Both the position numbers and the translations under genes were made by a program. 64,000 nucleotides of DNA from Gammaproteobacteria bacterium (GTDB lineage: Bacteria; Pseudomonadota; Gammaproteobacteria; Pseudomonadales; Porticoccaceae). A model generated the notes under the pieces. It searched no databases, was not told the origin of the DNA, and was given only the letters and a program-made list of their open reading frames with translations. This document shows, one piece after another, positions 25,601-35,024 of this stretch. Location: contig JAGPUW010000011.1 in the NCBI GenBank assembly GCA_018069465.1, positions 1 through 64,000 of the forward strand. The letters run 5' to 3'. The number at the start of each line of letters is the position of its first letter. Positions within the stretch are counted from its first letter, which is position 1.

Positions 25601-28600
25601 ATGCAACAAATTTTTGGTGACAAACCCCTAAAGAGCTACCGTTTATGGCTGCTTATCGGCTTTCTCAGCTACAGCCTCGCTGGCTTTGTGCTGCTGCCCT
25701 ATGTGCTAAAAACCCAGCTCATCAAATATGTCGATGGCATTCTTCGCCAACAAGCCAGCCTTGAAGTCGCCAGCTTTAATCCCTTTTTATTGCGTTTACG
25801 CCTGCACAATCTACAGCTGGTAACGCCCGAGCAAGCACCCCTGCTCTCGCTCGGCGAACTGGTGGTCGACTTTGACAGTTTTGGCCTGTTTAAAAGGGCC
25901 TGGCAGTTCAGTGATATCAGCCTCAGCGAGCTTGAAGTTTTTGCTGAAATCGACAGCGCGGGTAAACTCAACCTGAACCGCCTTGTGCCGCCCCCGAGCG
26001 ACGCAGTGGCAGCGCCACCCGAAGTAGCTCCAGTTGAAACAGCATCAGCCACGGCATTGCCCCGTTTGATTCTACAAAACATTGCCATCAAGCAAAGCCG
26101 TGTGCACTTTAAGCAACTCGATCGAGCCGAACCTTTTACGCTCGACCTCAACCCGCTAAATTTTAACATTGCCCATTTCAGCACCTTGCCGGAGGACGGC
26201 GGACAATTCAGCTTTGACGCCAAATTCAGCGCGGCTGAGACCCTGGAATTTAACGGTGCCCTGCAAGTTGATCCCCTGGCCCTCAGCGGACATATCGCCC
26301 TCAACAATATCGCCCTCAGCCGTGGCGCTGACTACTTGCAGGAGATGCTGCTGTTTAGCGTTAAGCAGGGCACCCTGTCCATCGACAGCGATTTTGCACT
26401 GGATAAAAGTGGCCCCGCACAAAGCCTGGCCCTGCAGGCGAGCAATATTGGCATCGCTGTGCAGCAGTTACAGCTCGAAACGCTTGCCCCCATCGAACCC
26501 CTCCTCACCCTGAGCAGTATTACCCTCAATAAAGCTAGCTTTGCATGGCCAGAGCAAAAGATGCTGGCCCAGTCGCTAGTGGTCGACAGTGGCCTTGTGC
26601 ATAGCTGGCTCACAGCCGATAAGATTTTTAATTACACCCAGCTGATTAAAAGCTCAGATACTCAAGCCGAGCCGAGTCCCGCACACGTAGCCCCAGAACA
26701 CGCCAAGCCAATAGAATCTCAGCCCTTGCAGCTGCGCCTTGAACAAGTGCAGTTAAAAGCCCTGCAGCTGAACTTTGACGACCGCTCCCTTCGCGAGCCA
26801 GCCCGCCAATCAATCGAGCTTGTCGAGATAAGCCTCAGCCCCTTTACCCTTGAGCCCGGCGCCGAGTTCGACCTGCAAGCCCAGCTCAATATCAATGCCA
26901 CGGGTAGTACCACTATCGCCGGTAAAGTCGGCGCCATGCCCCCCATGGCGACACTCGCTATTGGCCTGCGCGAGCTGCCACTGCCGCCGATTAACAGCTA
27001 TTTACATGACACCATTCTGCTCAATATGACCAGTGGCAGTGTCGATGCCGACCTGCAACTCGACTACCAAAACGAGAACAGTAAAACACTCGCACTGCGT
27101 GGTGATATCGATATTAAACAGCTCGACACCTTTGACCTCGCCGATCAGGAAAGCTGGCTCCACTGGCAAAACCTTGCCATCAAAGACCTCAATTTGCAGC
27201 TGCAACCAGCCCGCTTGAATATTGCCAGTGTTGAATTAGTGCGGCCCTATTTTGACTCGGTGATCTTTGACAACGGTGACACAAGGCTGTTGCGTATGTT
27301 GGTAAGCACCGCTAAACCAGCAGGCGATGAGCAAGAAAATAACCCGGAAAACGCCAGTAGCATGCCCATCACTATTGCTAAATTTACGCTGCTTGATGGC
27401 AGCATGGACTACAAAGATTTCAATCTGCCCCTCAACTTTGCCACTCACATTCACGACCTCCAGGGGCAGGCCACGGATATATCAAGCGTCTCAAGCACAG
27501 CCACTGAGCTAACTCTCGATGGCAAAATTGATCAATACGGCACCGCGAAAATAAGCGCTGCCAGTCAGCTCAGTGCGCCCCGAACCTTCAGTGCCGTGAA
27601 GGTCGACTTGAGCAATGTCGATATCACCAGCGCCAGCTCTTACTCCGGCAAATTTGCCGGCTACGCCATTGACGCGGGTACGCTTTCTTTAAATGTGGAT
27701 TACCGCATCAAGCAGGGGCAAATGCTCGGCGACAACCACCTGCTGCTCGAACACTTAACCCTGGGTGAGGCGGTAGACAGCCCCGATGCGGTGAGCCTGC
27801 CGTTGAAGTTGGCCGTCGCGCTGATGAAAGATATCAATGGCAATATCGATCTCGACCTACCCGTTGCGGGCGACCTTAATAATCCTCAGGTGAAAATTGG
27901 CGGCATCGTCTGGAAGGCCTTTACCAACTTGCTAATAAAAGTCGCCGCCAGCCCCTTCACCATGATTGGCGGCCTTTTTGAAGGTGGCGATAGCAGCGGT
28001 CTTGAAAGCGTGGTCTTTAGCCCCGGCTCCAGCGAACTCTCCGCTATCGAGCGGCAAGAACTCGACAGGCTGGTCGAGGGCTTGCTGCAAAAGCCCGAAT
28101 TAGCACTGGCAATTTCTGCCTGCTACCAGCCCGAGGCCGACACCCTGGCGCTACAAACACAGCATTTTAACCGGGCTTATCGGCTTGCCTCTGGCGCTGA
28201 CGAAAGCGCTGTCGCCCCCCTTAGCTACCAAAGTAAACGGCTGAAAAAAATGTATGTCGAGGCTTTTGGTCCAATAAAACTCACCCAGCTAGAAACGCAA
28301 AGTAAGCAGTCACTTATTCAGCAGGGCACAGACGGTGGTGAGGCCTCGGCGCTTGCTGCGGCTAGTGAGGCACTGATCGATGCGCAAATACAGACGGCGC
28401 TTATCGGCCAGCAGGTGCTTGGTGTCGGTGAGCTGAGCCAGCTGGCGACCCAACGCGGCACCGCCGTTTATAGCTACTTGAGTGTCAGCGCAGAAAACAA
28501 ACGGGCTCTGCCCCTTGAGCGACTACAGTTAAACGCGAAGGCCGAGGCGGTGAGCGCCGATGGCAACGGCATCGTCTGCCCGCTAATACTGTCCGCACGC

Positions 28601-28603
28601 TAA
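25601..28603 (+). CDS. DUF748 / AsmA-like envelope protein
   Basis: A 1000-residue protein with one N-terminal transmembrane segment (WLLIGFLSYSLAGFVLLPYVL), then a long beta-rich periplasmic region typical of the AsmA/TamB-like superfamily with DUF748. Near residues 60-90 is a FNPFLLRLRLHNLQL segment and near 740-800 the LPLKLAVALMKDINGNIDLDLPV hallmark (about residues 725-760), the end of the beta-groove. Near the C-terminus (from about 805) it reads VVFSPGSSELSAIERQELDRL, an OmpA-like pattern that may bind peptidoglycan. Family members are implicated in lipid transport to the outer membrane, so that role is an inference. Stands alone after recG. Confidence 0.87.
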   Translation: MQQIFGDKPLKSYRLWLLIGFLSYSLAGFVLLPYVLKTQLIKYVDGILRQQASLEVASFNPFLLRLRLHNLQLVTPEQAPLLSLGELVVDFDSFGLFKRAWQFSDISLSELEVFAEIDSAGKLNLNRLVPPPSDAVAAPPEVAPVETASATALPRLILQNIAIKQSRVHFKQLDRAEPFTLDLNPLNFNIAHFSTLPEDGGQFSFDAKFSAAETLEFNGALQVDPLALSGHIALNNIALSRGADYLQEMLLFSVKQGTLSIDSDFALDKSGPAQSLALQASNIGIAVQQLQLETLAPIEPLLTLSSITLNKASFAWPEQKMLAQSLVVDSGLVHSWLTADKIFNYTQLIKSSDTQAEPSPAHVAPEHAKPIESQPLQLRLEQVQLKALQLNFDDRSLREPARQSIELVEISLSPFTLEPGAEFDLQAQLNINATGSTTIAGKVGAMPPMATLAIGLRELPLPPINSYLHDTILLNMTSGSVDADLQLDYQNENSKTLALRGDIDIKQLDTFDLADQESWLHWQNLAIKDLNLQLQPARLNIASVELVRPYFDSVIFDNGDTRLLRMLVSTAKPAGDEQENNPENASSMPITIAKFTLLDGSMDYKDFNLPLNFATHIHDLQGQATDISSVSSTATELTLDGKIDQYGTAKISAASQLSAPRTFSAVKVDLSNVDITSASSYSGKFAGYAIDAGTLSLNVDYRIKQGQMLGDNHLLLEHLTLGEAVDSPDAVSLPLKLAVALMKDINGNIDLDLPVAGDLNNPQVKIGGIVWKAFTNLLIKVAASPFTMIGGLFEGGDSSGLESVVFSPGSSELSAIERQELDRLVEGLLQKPELALAISACYQPEADTLALQTQHFNRAYRLASGADESAVAPLSYQSKRLKKMYVEAFGPIKLTQLETQSKQSLIQQGTDGGEASALAAASEALIDAQIQTALIGQQVLGVGELSQLATQRGTAVYSYLSVSAENKRALPLERLQLNAKAEAVSADGNGIVCPLILSAR

Positions 28604-28747
28604 TGCTTATTTTTCTGCTAGGGAAATTGTGGCAGAAATATTACAATCCCCGGCATGAGTATGGAGTAATACCCCAAGCCAGCCTGCCCACTCCGAATCG
28701 GGCTGATGGTAAGTCGATGCGCAAGACCAGTGTGCGAGAGGAAATCT

Positions 28748-29428
28748 ATGGCCATTAACAATCCGCTTTATAAAATTCTTGGCCGTTCGCCAATTAAGCC
28801 CATGCAGCAGCATATGGGCGAAGTGGTGCGCTGCGTGAGTTTGCTGGAAGGCTTTTTCAATGCCTCTAACAACGGCGACTGGACACTGGCGAGCAAGGTT
28901 TACGATGAAATTTGCGCCAGTGAACGCCAGGCTGACGAACTGAAAAAACAGATTCGCCTGCACTTGCCGAAAAGTTTGTTTATGCCGATGCCACGCACCG
29001 ACCTGCTCGATCTGGTGACCACTCAGGATCGCATCGCCAATGGCGCGCGCGATATTGCCGGCTTAATGCTGGGTCGCAATATGGTTATCCCCGAGTCGCT
29101 GCAAGACGGTGGCATGGCCTTTTTGAAAACCGCTATCGCTGCAACTGAGCAGGCTTTTGTCGCCATTAACGAGCTCGACGAACTGCTCGAAACCGGCTTT
29201 GGTGAGCGCGAAATGACCTTTATCTCCACCCTTATCGAAGCTCTCGATAAGCTCGAACACGAAAATGACCAGCTGGAGCAGGATCTCCGTAAAAAGCTTT
29301 TTGCACAGGAAGCCAGTCTGCCCCCCGTCGATGTGATGTTTCTCTACAAAATCATCGAAACCGTGGGCGAAATGGCCGACAACGCCGAGCGTGTTGGCGC
29401 CAGATTGCAGTTGCTGCTAGCCCGTTAA
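28748..29428 (+). CDS. PhoU-like DUF47 protein (TIGR00153 family)
   Basis: A 226-residue all-helical protein of the DUF47/TIGR00153 family, similar to PhoU. The start MAINNPLYKILGRSPIKPMQQHM follows GAGGAA by 6 bases. Helical features are SERQADELKKQIRLHLPKSLFM and LLDLVTTQDRIANGARDIAG, matching the two conserved acidic/hydrophobic helices that bind metals. Such proteins regulate the adjacent Pit transporter. It lies 56 bases upstream of the phosphate transporter gene, so the pair is an operon. Confidence 0.93.
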   Translation: MAINNPLYKILGRSPIKPMQQHMGEVVRCVSLLEGFFNASNNGDWTLASKVYDEICASERQADELKKQIRLHLPKSLFMPMPRTDLLDLVTTQDRIANGARDIAGLMLGRNMVIPESLQDGGMAFLKTAIAATEQAFVAINELDELLETGFGEREMTFISTLIEALDKLEHENDQLEQDLRKKLFAQEASLPPVDVMFLYKIIETVGEMADNAERVGARLQLLLAR

Positions 29429-29484
29429 ACGCGGAATTTTACGCCGACCTTCCTCACTCCTTCATCTATTGACTGATTAGCCCT

Positions 29485-30762
29485 ATGACAATTATTGCCG
29501 AACACGGATATTTGCTCCTTACACTTGCCTGCGTTTTTGGTTTTTTTATGGCCTGGGGCATTGGTGCCAACGATGTCGCCAACGCCATGGGCACCTCGGT
29601 CGGCTCCCGCGCCCTGACGGTCAAGCAGGCAATTTTAATCGCCATGCTGTTCGAGTTTCTCGGTGCCTACCTGGCCGGTGGTGAAGTTACCGCCACCATT
29701 CGCAAGGGCATTATTGATACCGCCTCCATCGCCGACCAACCGGAGTTACTGGTGTTCGGCATGCTCGCGGCACTACTGGCGGCGGGCACCTGGCTACTGA
29801 TCGCCAGTATTAAGGGTTGGCCGGTGTCCACCACCCACACCATTGTCGGCGCCATTGTCGGCTTTGCCGCCGTGGGTATTTCGTTCGATGCCGTGCACTG
29901 GCCGAAAGTCGGCAAGATTGTCGCCAGCTGGGTGGTATCGCCGGTGCTGGCCGGGGCCATGTCCTATGCCCTGTTCAAAAGTGTGCAAGTGCTCATCCTC
30001 AACCACAGCGACCCCTTCGTCCGCGCCAAACGTTTTATCCCTTTTTACATGTTCGCTGTTGGCTTTTTAATGGCCATGGTGACCATGCTGAAAGGCCTAA
30101 AGCATGTCTTCAAAGATCAAGGCGTGAGCATGGGCTTTGGCGAATGCGCCCTCTATGCCACAGGTGCAGGTCTGATCGTCACCCTGATTGGCACTTACTT
30201 CCTGAGCCGCATTAAGGAAGACCCAGAGCGCGATGCCGAGGATCGCTTTGCCAGTGTCGAGCGGGTGTTCGCGGTATTGATGGTTTTCACCGCCTGCAGC
30301 ATGGCCTTTGCCCACGGCTCCAACGATGTCGCCAATGCGGTCGGCCCACTGGCGGCCATTGTCGGCATTGTGAAGAGCGGTACGGTGGCGGCCAAAACGG
30401 CCATGCCGAGCTGGATTTTATTACTCGGCGGCGCCGGTATTATTCTCGGCCTGGCGACCTACGGCTTTAAGGTGATGGCCACTATCGGCCAGAAGATTAC
30501 GGTACTGACACCGAGCCGTGGCTTTGCCGCCGAGCTGGGTGCCGCCGCAACCGTGGTGCTGGCCTCGGCCTCCGGACTGCCCATCTCCACCACGCACACT
30601 CTGGTTGGCGCGGTGCTCGGTGTCGGCTTTGCCCGCGGTATCGCCGCCATCAATCTGCGCGTGGTGGGTACTATCTTTATGTCCTGGCTGGTGACCTTGC
30701 CAGCCGGTGCGGGCCTGTCGATTGTCTTCTTCTTTATTCTCAAGGGTGCCTTTAGCAGCTGA
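29485..30762 (+). CDS. pit: Low-affinity inorganic phosphate transporter
   Basis: A 425-residue inner-membrane PiT family carrier that moves phosphate (as a metal complex) with protons. It has about ten transmembrane helices. The duplicated signature is present twice: GANDVANAMGTSVGS near residue 27 and GSNDVANAVGPLAA near residue 275. KGWPVSTTHTIVG and SGLPISTTHTLVG are the paired second signature, both intact. Downstream of the DUF47 gene; ends at a strong terminator. Confidence 0.94.
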   Translation: MTIIAEHGYLLLTLACVFGFFMAWGIGANDVANAMGTSVGSRALTVKQAILIAMLFEFLGAYLAGGEVTATIRKGIIDTASIADQPELLVFGMLAALLAAGTWLLIASIKGWPVSTTHTIVGAIVGFAAVGISFDAVHWPKVGKIVASWVVSPVLAGAMSYALFKSVQVLILNHSDPFVRAKRFIPFYMFAVGFLMAMVTMLKGLKHVFKDQGVSMGFGECALYATGAGLIVTLIGTYFLSRIKEDPERDAEDRFASVERVFAVLMVFTACSMAFAHGSNDVANAVGPLAAIVGIVKSGTVAAKTAMPSWILLLGGAGIILGLATYGFKVMATIGQKITVLTPSRGFAAELGAAATVVLASASGLPISTTHTLVGAVLGVGFARGIAAINLRVVGTIFMSWLVTLPAGAGLSIVFFFILKGAFSS

Positions 30763-30793
30763 GACTCCATAATCAGTCAACTTGAGCGCCAAC

Positions 30794-30824
30794 AAAAACC
30801 GCAGCCCTGAGCTGCGGTTTTTTT
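30794..30824 (+). terminator. Rho-independent terminator after pit
   Basis: AAAACCGCAGC and GCTGCGGTTTT flank a short loop, followed by a run of T. It closes the DUF47-pit operon and, being symmetric, may also serve the convergent PhoX-like gene. Confidence 0.9.
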
Positions 30825-30857
30825 ATATCCCGACTTGACTATTCTGTGCCCCGCACC

Positions 30858-32186
30858 TTATTTATCGCCAGTGCCAGTGTCGCGGGTGATGGCCCAGGTG
30901 CCATCGCCATCCTGGCGCGCTGAATGCTGAATATTCACCAACAGGGTGTTGGGGTCTTTGCCAAAGTAGATGCCGCTGCCCTCGGCACCGGGGTCGGTCA
31001 ACGAGGCAAACAAGTGCAGCCCGTCGGCTCGGCCGTCACCATTGTTATCTTTGTCAGCCAGCCAAATATCCGAGGGCTTATTGTCTTCAATAAGCACTAA
31101 ATGCCCGTCGGGTGTGGCGGCGAGATTGTCGACATTATCCAGCCCGGTCTGAAAGTTTTTGTCACCCGGCTGGCCTATTTCAATGGGCGCATTGAGGCCC
31201 GGTTGAATAAAGGTGCTCACCGCCAGGGTCTTTAGATGAATCGCCAATACGCGACCTTCAAACACTTCCTTGCCATTTTCCCCCGGCGGCCCCTCGGTAA
31301 TGGCGGCATAGAGCACCTCGCCAATAATCTGCAGATCTTCCGGGCGTTGGTAACTCGCACCACCGATTTTAGACCCCGCCTGGCGCGCATTGGCCGGATC
31401 AATCGGCCCCAGCCAGCGCCCCTGCCCGGTGTTGTATTCACCCCCGGCAACCGCCAGCACAAAGAGTTGACCGCTGCTCAGATCGCCCCACTTGTCGGGC
31501 ACAAAACGATAAATACCGCCGCCGCAAGGCAGAGAGCCATCGGCGCATTTCTCGGTCAAACCACGGTGTTCATCCACCATATAGACCGCGCCATCGCCGC
31601 CCACGGCAACACCCTCATGGGCCAGCCGGCCCGCCGCTGGGCGGTCGATGGCATGGCCTTTGGTGAGTGTCTCGGCATCGAGGCTAATTTCCAGTAAGCG
31701 GCCACCCTCGGTTTCCTCCACTACGAGCAAAGTCCCCCAGGGGGTCCAGCGGATGCCGTCCAGCGCCTGATAACTGGGGTCTTGAACCAGAATACTCGCC
31801 ACCCCCGTTTGCAGATCGACCACCGACACCGCGCCACCCGGATAGCGACTGCAAAGGGGGAACACCGCCCACACTGCACCGCAGCGCACTTCGTGGGTGC
31901 GATATAAATAGCGCCCGGCCATTGGCCCGCTTTCATTCACCGTATTCATGTCGTACCAGTCGCTGACGCCATCGGGATAAATATTCAGTGCACTTTCATC
32001 GGAGACTAGCGACTGGCGAAAACCCTCGGGAATAACCCACGGTGCCGCCGGGTCCCAGTTATTACAGCTGGCCGATGCGGCGATGGGCGTAAAGTTGGCA
32101 AAGCCCTCCCTGGGGGTGTCGGCCAATACGCCGCTGCCGTGGGCCATTGCTATCGACAGGAGTAGTGTTTTGGGCCAAACATTCAT
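30858..32186 (-). CDS. PhoX-like (DUF839) secreted protein, copy 1
   Basis: A 442-residue periplasmic/extracellular protein with signal peptide (LLLSIAMAHGSGVLA-DT). It belongs to the PhoX/DUF839 family of beta-propeller alkaline phosphatases that use Ca and Fe. Shared family segments are RYLYRTHEVR, DGIRWTPWGTLL, GRLAHEGVAV, VYMVDEHRGL, SYQRPEDLQ and VLIEDNKPSDIWLAD. Relative to its paralog it has about a dozen extra residues with two Cys (CGAVWAVFPLC) after THEVR. The start at 32186 follows GGAGG by 9 bases. It faces the Pit/DUF47 pair, which fits phosphate acquisition (inference); no PHO box is identified. Confidence 0.82.
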   Translation of the reverse strand: MNVWPKTLLLSIAMAHGSGVLADTPREGFANFTPIAASASCNNWDPAAPWVIPEGFRQSLVSDESALNIYPDGVSDWYDMNTVNESGPMAGRYLYRTHEVRCGAVWAVFPLCSRYPGGAVSVVDLQTGVASILVQDPSYQALDGIRWTPWGTLLVVEETEGGRLLEISLDAETLTKGHAIDRPAAGRLAHEGVAVGGDGAVYMVDEHRGLTEKCADGSLPCGGGIYRFVPDKWGDLSSGQLFVLAVAGGEYNTGQGRWLGPIDPANARQAGSKIGGASYQRPEDLQIIGEVLYAAITEGPPGENGKEVFEGRVLAIHLKTLAVSTFIQPGLNAPIEIGQPGDKNFQTGLDNVDNLAATPDGHLVLIEDNKPSDIWLADKDNNGDGRADGLHLFASLTDPGAEGSGIYFGKDPNTLLVNIQHSARQDGDGTWAITRDTGTGDK

Positions 32187-32310
32187 CGGGAAAACCTCCA
32201 TTAATTTATCGGGTATGCAGCAGTATAGACTGTTGCTTTGCGGCCTAAAATCATAGACTAGGGCCATGCGCCATAGCCCTCAATCGAGCCCCACTGACAA
32301 CAGGAAAACT

Positions 32311-32970
32311 ATGAATAGCCCTTTAGTTATAGACTATTACAGCGATGTTCTCTGTGTTTGGGCGTGGATAGCCCAGCGTCGTATCGATGAGCTTAAGCAA
32401 TCCTTCGGTGATGACCTTGAGTTTCGCTACCGCTATGTCGATATCTTTGGTGACACCCAGGCCAAAATGGCTGGCCTGTGGCAGCAAAAAGGTGGCTATG
32501 AGGGCTTCGCCCAGCATGTGCAGAATTCCGCCAATGACTACGAACACGCCGCCATTAACGCAAGAATATGGACCCAGGTTAGGCCCACCACCTCTGCCAA
32601 TGCCCATCTAATATTAAAAGCCGTTGAGCTTGTCTACGACAGGCAAACCAGTATCGACTGCGCGCTAATGCTGCGCGAAGCTTTCTTTGTCGATGCCGTC
32701 GATATTGGCAAGCTCGATGTGCTCTATGAGCTGCTTGCTAGCAAAGGTCTAAACCCTGAGCTTTTACAAAGCTGTATTAACAATGGCTCTGCCATTGCCG
32801 CGCTGATGAATGACTACCAAATTTGCAAACTGCAAACCATTAAAGGCAGTCCCTCTTACGTCATCGACGGTGGCCGGCAGGTTTTATACGGCAATGTTGG
32901 CTACCGGGTACTGCACGCCAATATTGAGGAGCTGGCGAAAAACCCGCAACAAGAGGCGAGTTGGTGCTGA
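32311..32970 (+). CDS. DsbA/HCCA-isomerase family thioredoxin-fold protein
   Basis: A 219-residue thioredoxin-fold protein of the DsbA/2-hydroxychromene-2-carboxylate isomerase group. The N-terminus is VIDYYSDVLCVWAWIAQRR; the active-site motif is CVWA, with only the first cysteine, so it cannot work as a simple dithiol oxidase. A cis-Pro region, GSPSYVIDGGRQVLYG, is present. The ATG at 32311 follows AGGAAA. No signal peptide, so it acts in the cytoplasm, likely with glutathione (inference). It sits between two PhoX-like genes and diverges from copy 1. Confidence 0.85.
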   Translation: MNSPLVIDYYSDVLCVWAWIAQRRIDELKQSFGDDLEFRYRYVDIFGDTQAKMAGLWQQKGGYEGFAQHVQNSANDYEHAAINARIWTQVRPTTSANAHLILKAVELVYDRQTSIDCALMLREAFFVDAVDIGKLDVLYELLASKGLNPELLQSCINNGSAIAALMNDYQICKLQTIKGSPSYVIDGGRQVLYGNVGYRVLHANIEELAKNPQQEASWC

Positions 32971-33035
32971 AACCACTTTCAGCGATTCTGTTTAATGTCA
33001 TTTCTACACGTTTCAAAGCCAGGTGAAGTTTTGCT

Positions 33036-33073
33036 TAAAAAAAAGCCGCGAACATTATCGCGGCTTTTTTATA
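33036..33073. terminator. Bidirectional terminator between convergent genes
   Basis: AAAAGCCGCG and CGCGGCTTTT form a stem around an 8-base AT-rich loop, with A and T runs on both sides, so it can stop transcription of the DsbA-like gene (plus) and PhoX-like copy 2 (minus). Confidence 0.88.
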
Positions 33074-33111
33074 GGTAGCGGGATCACTACCACGAGGTCA
33101 TCAACAAGATC

Positions 33112-34413
33112 TTAGTCCTTGGTAATCGCCCAGGTTGCATCGCCATCTTCGGCCGCTGAATGTTGAATATTCACAAACAGGGTCTTGGGGTCTTTACCGA
33201 AATAAATGCCTGTTCCCTCGGCACCGGGATCGCTCAGCGAACCGAATAACCAAACGTTGTCGGCCATGCCATCACCGTTGTGATCCTTATCGGCAATCCA
33301 GATATCCGAGGGCTTGTTGTCTTCAACGATCATCAACTTACCATCCGGGGTGGTGCCCAGATTATCGACGCTATCCATGCCTGTCTGAAAACCGTCATCG
33401 CCCGGCTTACCCATTTCAATGGGTGCATTGATGCCCGGCTTAATGAAGTTAGACACCTGCAATGAATTGAGATTAATCGCTAGCACTCGGCCTTCAAAAT
33501 ACTCATCACCCTCGTCATTGCGGGGACCTTCGGTAACGGCGACGTAAAGTGTGCCGTCAATAACTTCCAGATCTTCAGGGCGCTGGTAGCTTGCACCACC
33601 GGCTGCGGTACCGGACTCTCGGGCAGTCAGCGGATCTACGGGGCCGAGCCACTCGCCCTGCCCAGTGTTGTACTCGCCCTCAGGTGTGTCGAATACGCCC
33701 AGCACATAGAGTGAACCACTGCTTAGATCGCCGGCCACTTCGGGGACAAACTTATAGATGCCACCACCACAAGGCTTAACTGTTTCACCGTCAATAGAGC
33801 AGCCGCTGCTCAATCCACGCCACTCATCCACCATATAGACAGCACCTTCGGCGTCAACGGCGATACCTTCGTGGGCTAAACGGCCAACGGCTGGGCGGTC
33901 GTAAACGCTGCCCTGAGTTAAGTCTTTCTTGTCCAGAACGATTTCGAACAAACGGCCGCCAGCGGTTTCCTCGGCAAACAAAAGGGTGCCCCAGGGCGTC
34001 CAGCGGATGCCGTCGAGGGCGTTGTAGCTAAGGTCTTGAGTGAGGATTGAGGACTCACCGGTTTTCAGATCAACCACGGATACGGCACCACCCTCGGGAT
34101 GGTTGCGTACTTCGTGGGTGCGGTACAAGTAGCGGCCCGCCATGCGACCCGTCTCGTTAACGGTATTCATATCGTGCCAGTCGTCATGACCGCCACCGTA
34201 AATATTCAGGTCACTTTCGTCAGACACGATGGACTGACTAAATCCTTCGGGAATGATCCATGGCGCTTCGGGGTTCCAGTCTGCGGCATTAGCAGATCCG
34301 GCAATTGGGCTAAAGCCAAAGGGGCCAGTTTGTGAATCGTTGGCCACCACCAGAGTGGACGATGTAGCAGCGATAACTGCCGCTATGGCCGTTAATTTAA
34401 AGGTTTTTTTCAC
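33112..34413 (-). CDS. PhoX-like (DUF839) secreted protein, copy 2
   Basis: A 433-residue paralog of copy 1 with a signal peptide (KLTAIAAVIAATSSTLVVA). The same landmarks occur: RYLYRTHEVR, IRWTPWGTLLFAEE, VGRLAHEGIAVD, VYMVDEWRGL, SYQRPEDLEV, MIVEDNKPSDIWIAD, and the C-terminal GIYFGKDPKTLFVNIQHSA. Copy 1 has His in MVDEHRGL where this one has Trp. A GTG start at 34413 with GGAGAG 7 bases upstream is favoured over TTG at 34428. Probably a secreted phosphoesterase of the PhoX class; substrate untested. Confidence 0.82.
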   Translation of the reverse strand: MKKTFKLTAIAAVIAATSSTLVVANDSQTGPFGFSPIAGSANAADWNPEAPWIIPEGFSQSIVSDESDLNIYGGGHDDWHDMNTVNETGRMAGRYLYRTHEVRNHPEGGAVSVVDLKTGESSILTQDLSYNALDGIRWTPWGTLLFAEETAGGRLFEIVLDKKDLTQGSVYDRPAVGRLAHEGIAVDAEGAVYMVDEWRGLSSGCSIDGETVKPCGGGIYKFVPEVAGDLSSGSLYVLGVFDTPEGEYNTGQGEWLGPVDPLTARESGTAAGGASYQRPEDLEVIDGTLYVAVTEGPRNDEGDEYFEGRVLAINLNSLQVSNFIKPGINAPIEMGKPGDDGFQTGMDSVDNLGTTPDGKLMIVEDNKPSDIWIADKDHNGDGMADNVWLFGSLSDPGAEGTGIYFGKDPKTLFVNIQHSAAEDGDATWAITKD

Positions 34414-34565
34414 GAGAACTCTCTCCAAAGTAGGGGCTGGTATTAATCGCTCCCCGCCTATCGGCGTGTTGGGAGCAAGGCAAATTTACCGCTACGATGT
34501 GACGTAATCATGAAGATAATTTGACAGAAACAAGTCATTTTATTGTTCTAGGCCCAGCAAGACCT

Positions 34566-34797
34566 ATGGCTTATATCGTGACGATTGCCGACAGCGAATG
34601 GCGACATTTCGAGCGACAACTCAAGGCCTATGTCGGTCGGCGCGAGCCTGGGTTTGTCAGTATCGGGGATGAAGTCACGTGTACAGCGCGGGGGGGAGGA
34701 AGACAAACTCAAACAGCTCTTGCTCGACTGCTGCACTATCGAAACCAACCAACAGGGCAGTATTGTCGCCTACTCAAGCCAGACTGATTGCTGCTAG
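34566..34797 (+). pseudogene. Small gene broken by a frameshift in a 7-G run
   Basis: From ATG 34566 the frame reads MAYIVTIADSEWRHFERQLK and continues through FVSIGDEVTCTARG. At G7 (34690-34696) the good frame ends; removing one G continues into EEDKLKQLLLDCCTIETNQQ and stops at 34797, giving a coherent, about 76-residue protein. A homopolymer of this length suggests either a sequencing error, a natural frameshift or phase variation. The family is not recognised. Confidence 0.55.
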
Positions 34798-35021
34798 GGG
34801 ATGTTCGCCACTTTGTCTTGCAGCCAGGCCAGCGCCAGCTCACGGTCATGAAAGATGGCTTTCTCCTTCTACTGGTCGCTGGTCATGGCGAGGACTTGCT
34901 GCGCGGCCATATCCCCAAACTGCTTGTACACAACAACGGCGGCGGCAACTATTTCCGGCAGAGAGCCAATGATTTATTGCGCTTCAAAGCAGCATTCACT
35001 TTGTTAACGAGCAGGGTATAG
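34794..35021 (-). pseudogene. Degraded small gene (STAS/SpoIIAA-like C-terminus?)
   Basis: On the minus strand one frame reads AAVVVYKQFGDMAAQQVLAM, then after an in-frame TAG (forward CTA at 34869-34871) KEKAIFHDRELALAWLQDKV, ending at a stop. A second frame upstream reads VNAALKRNKSLALCRK. Together they look like one small soluble protein interrupted by a stop and a frameshift, similar in layout to STAS/SpoIIAA-like proteins, whose family I cannot assign with certainty. Confidence 0.35.
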
Positions 35022-35024
35022 GGC

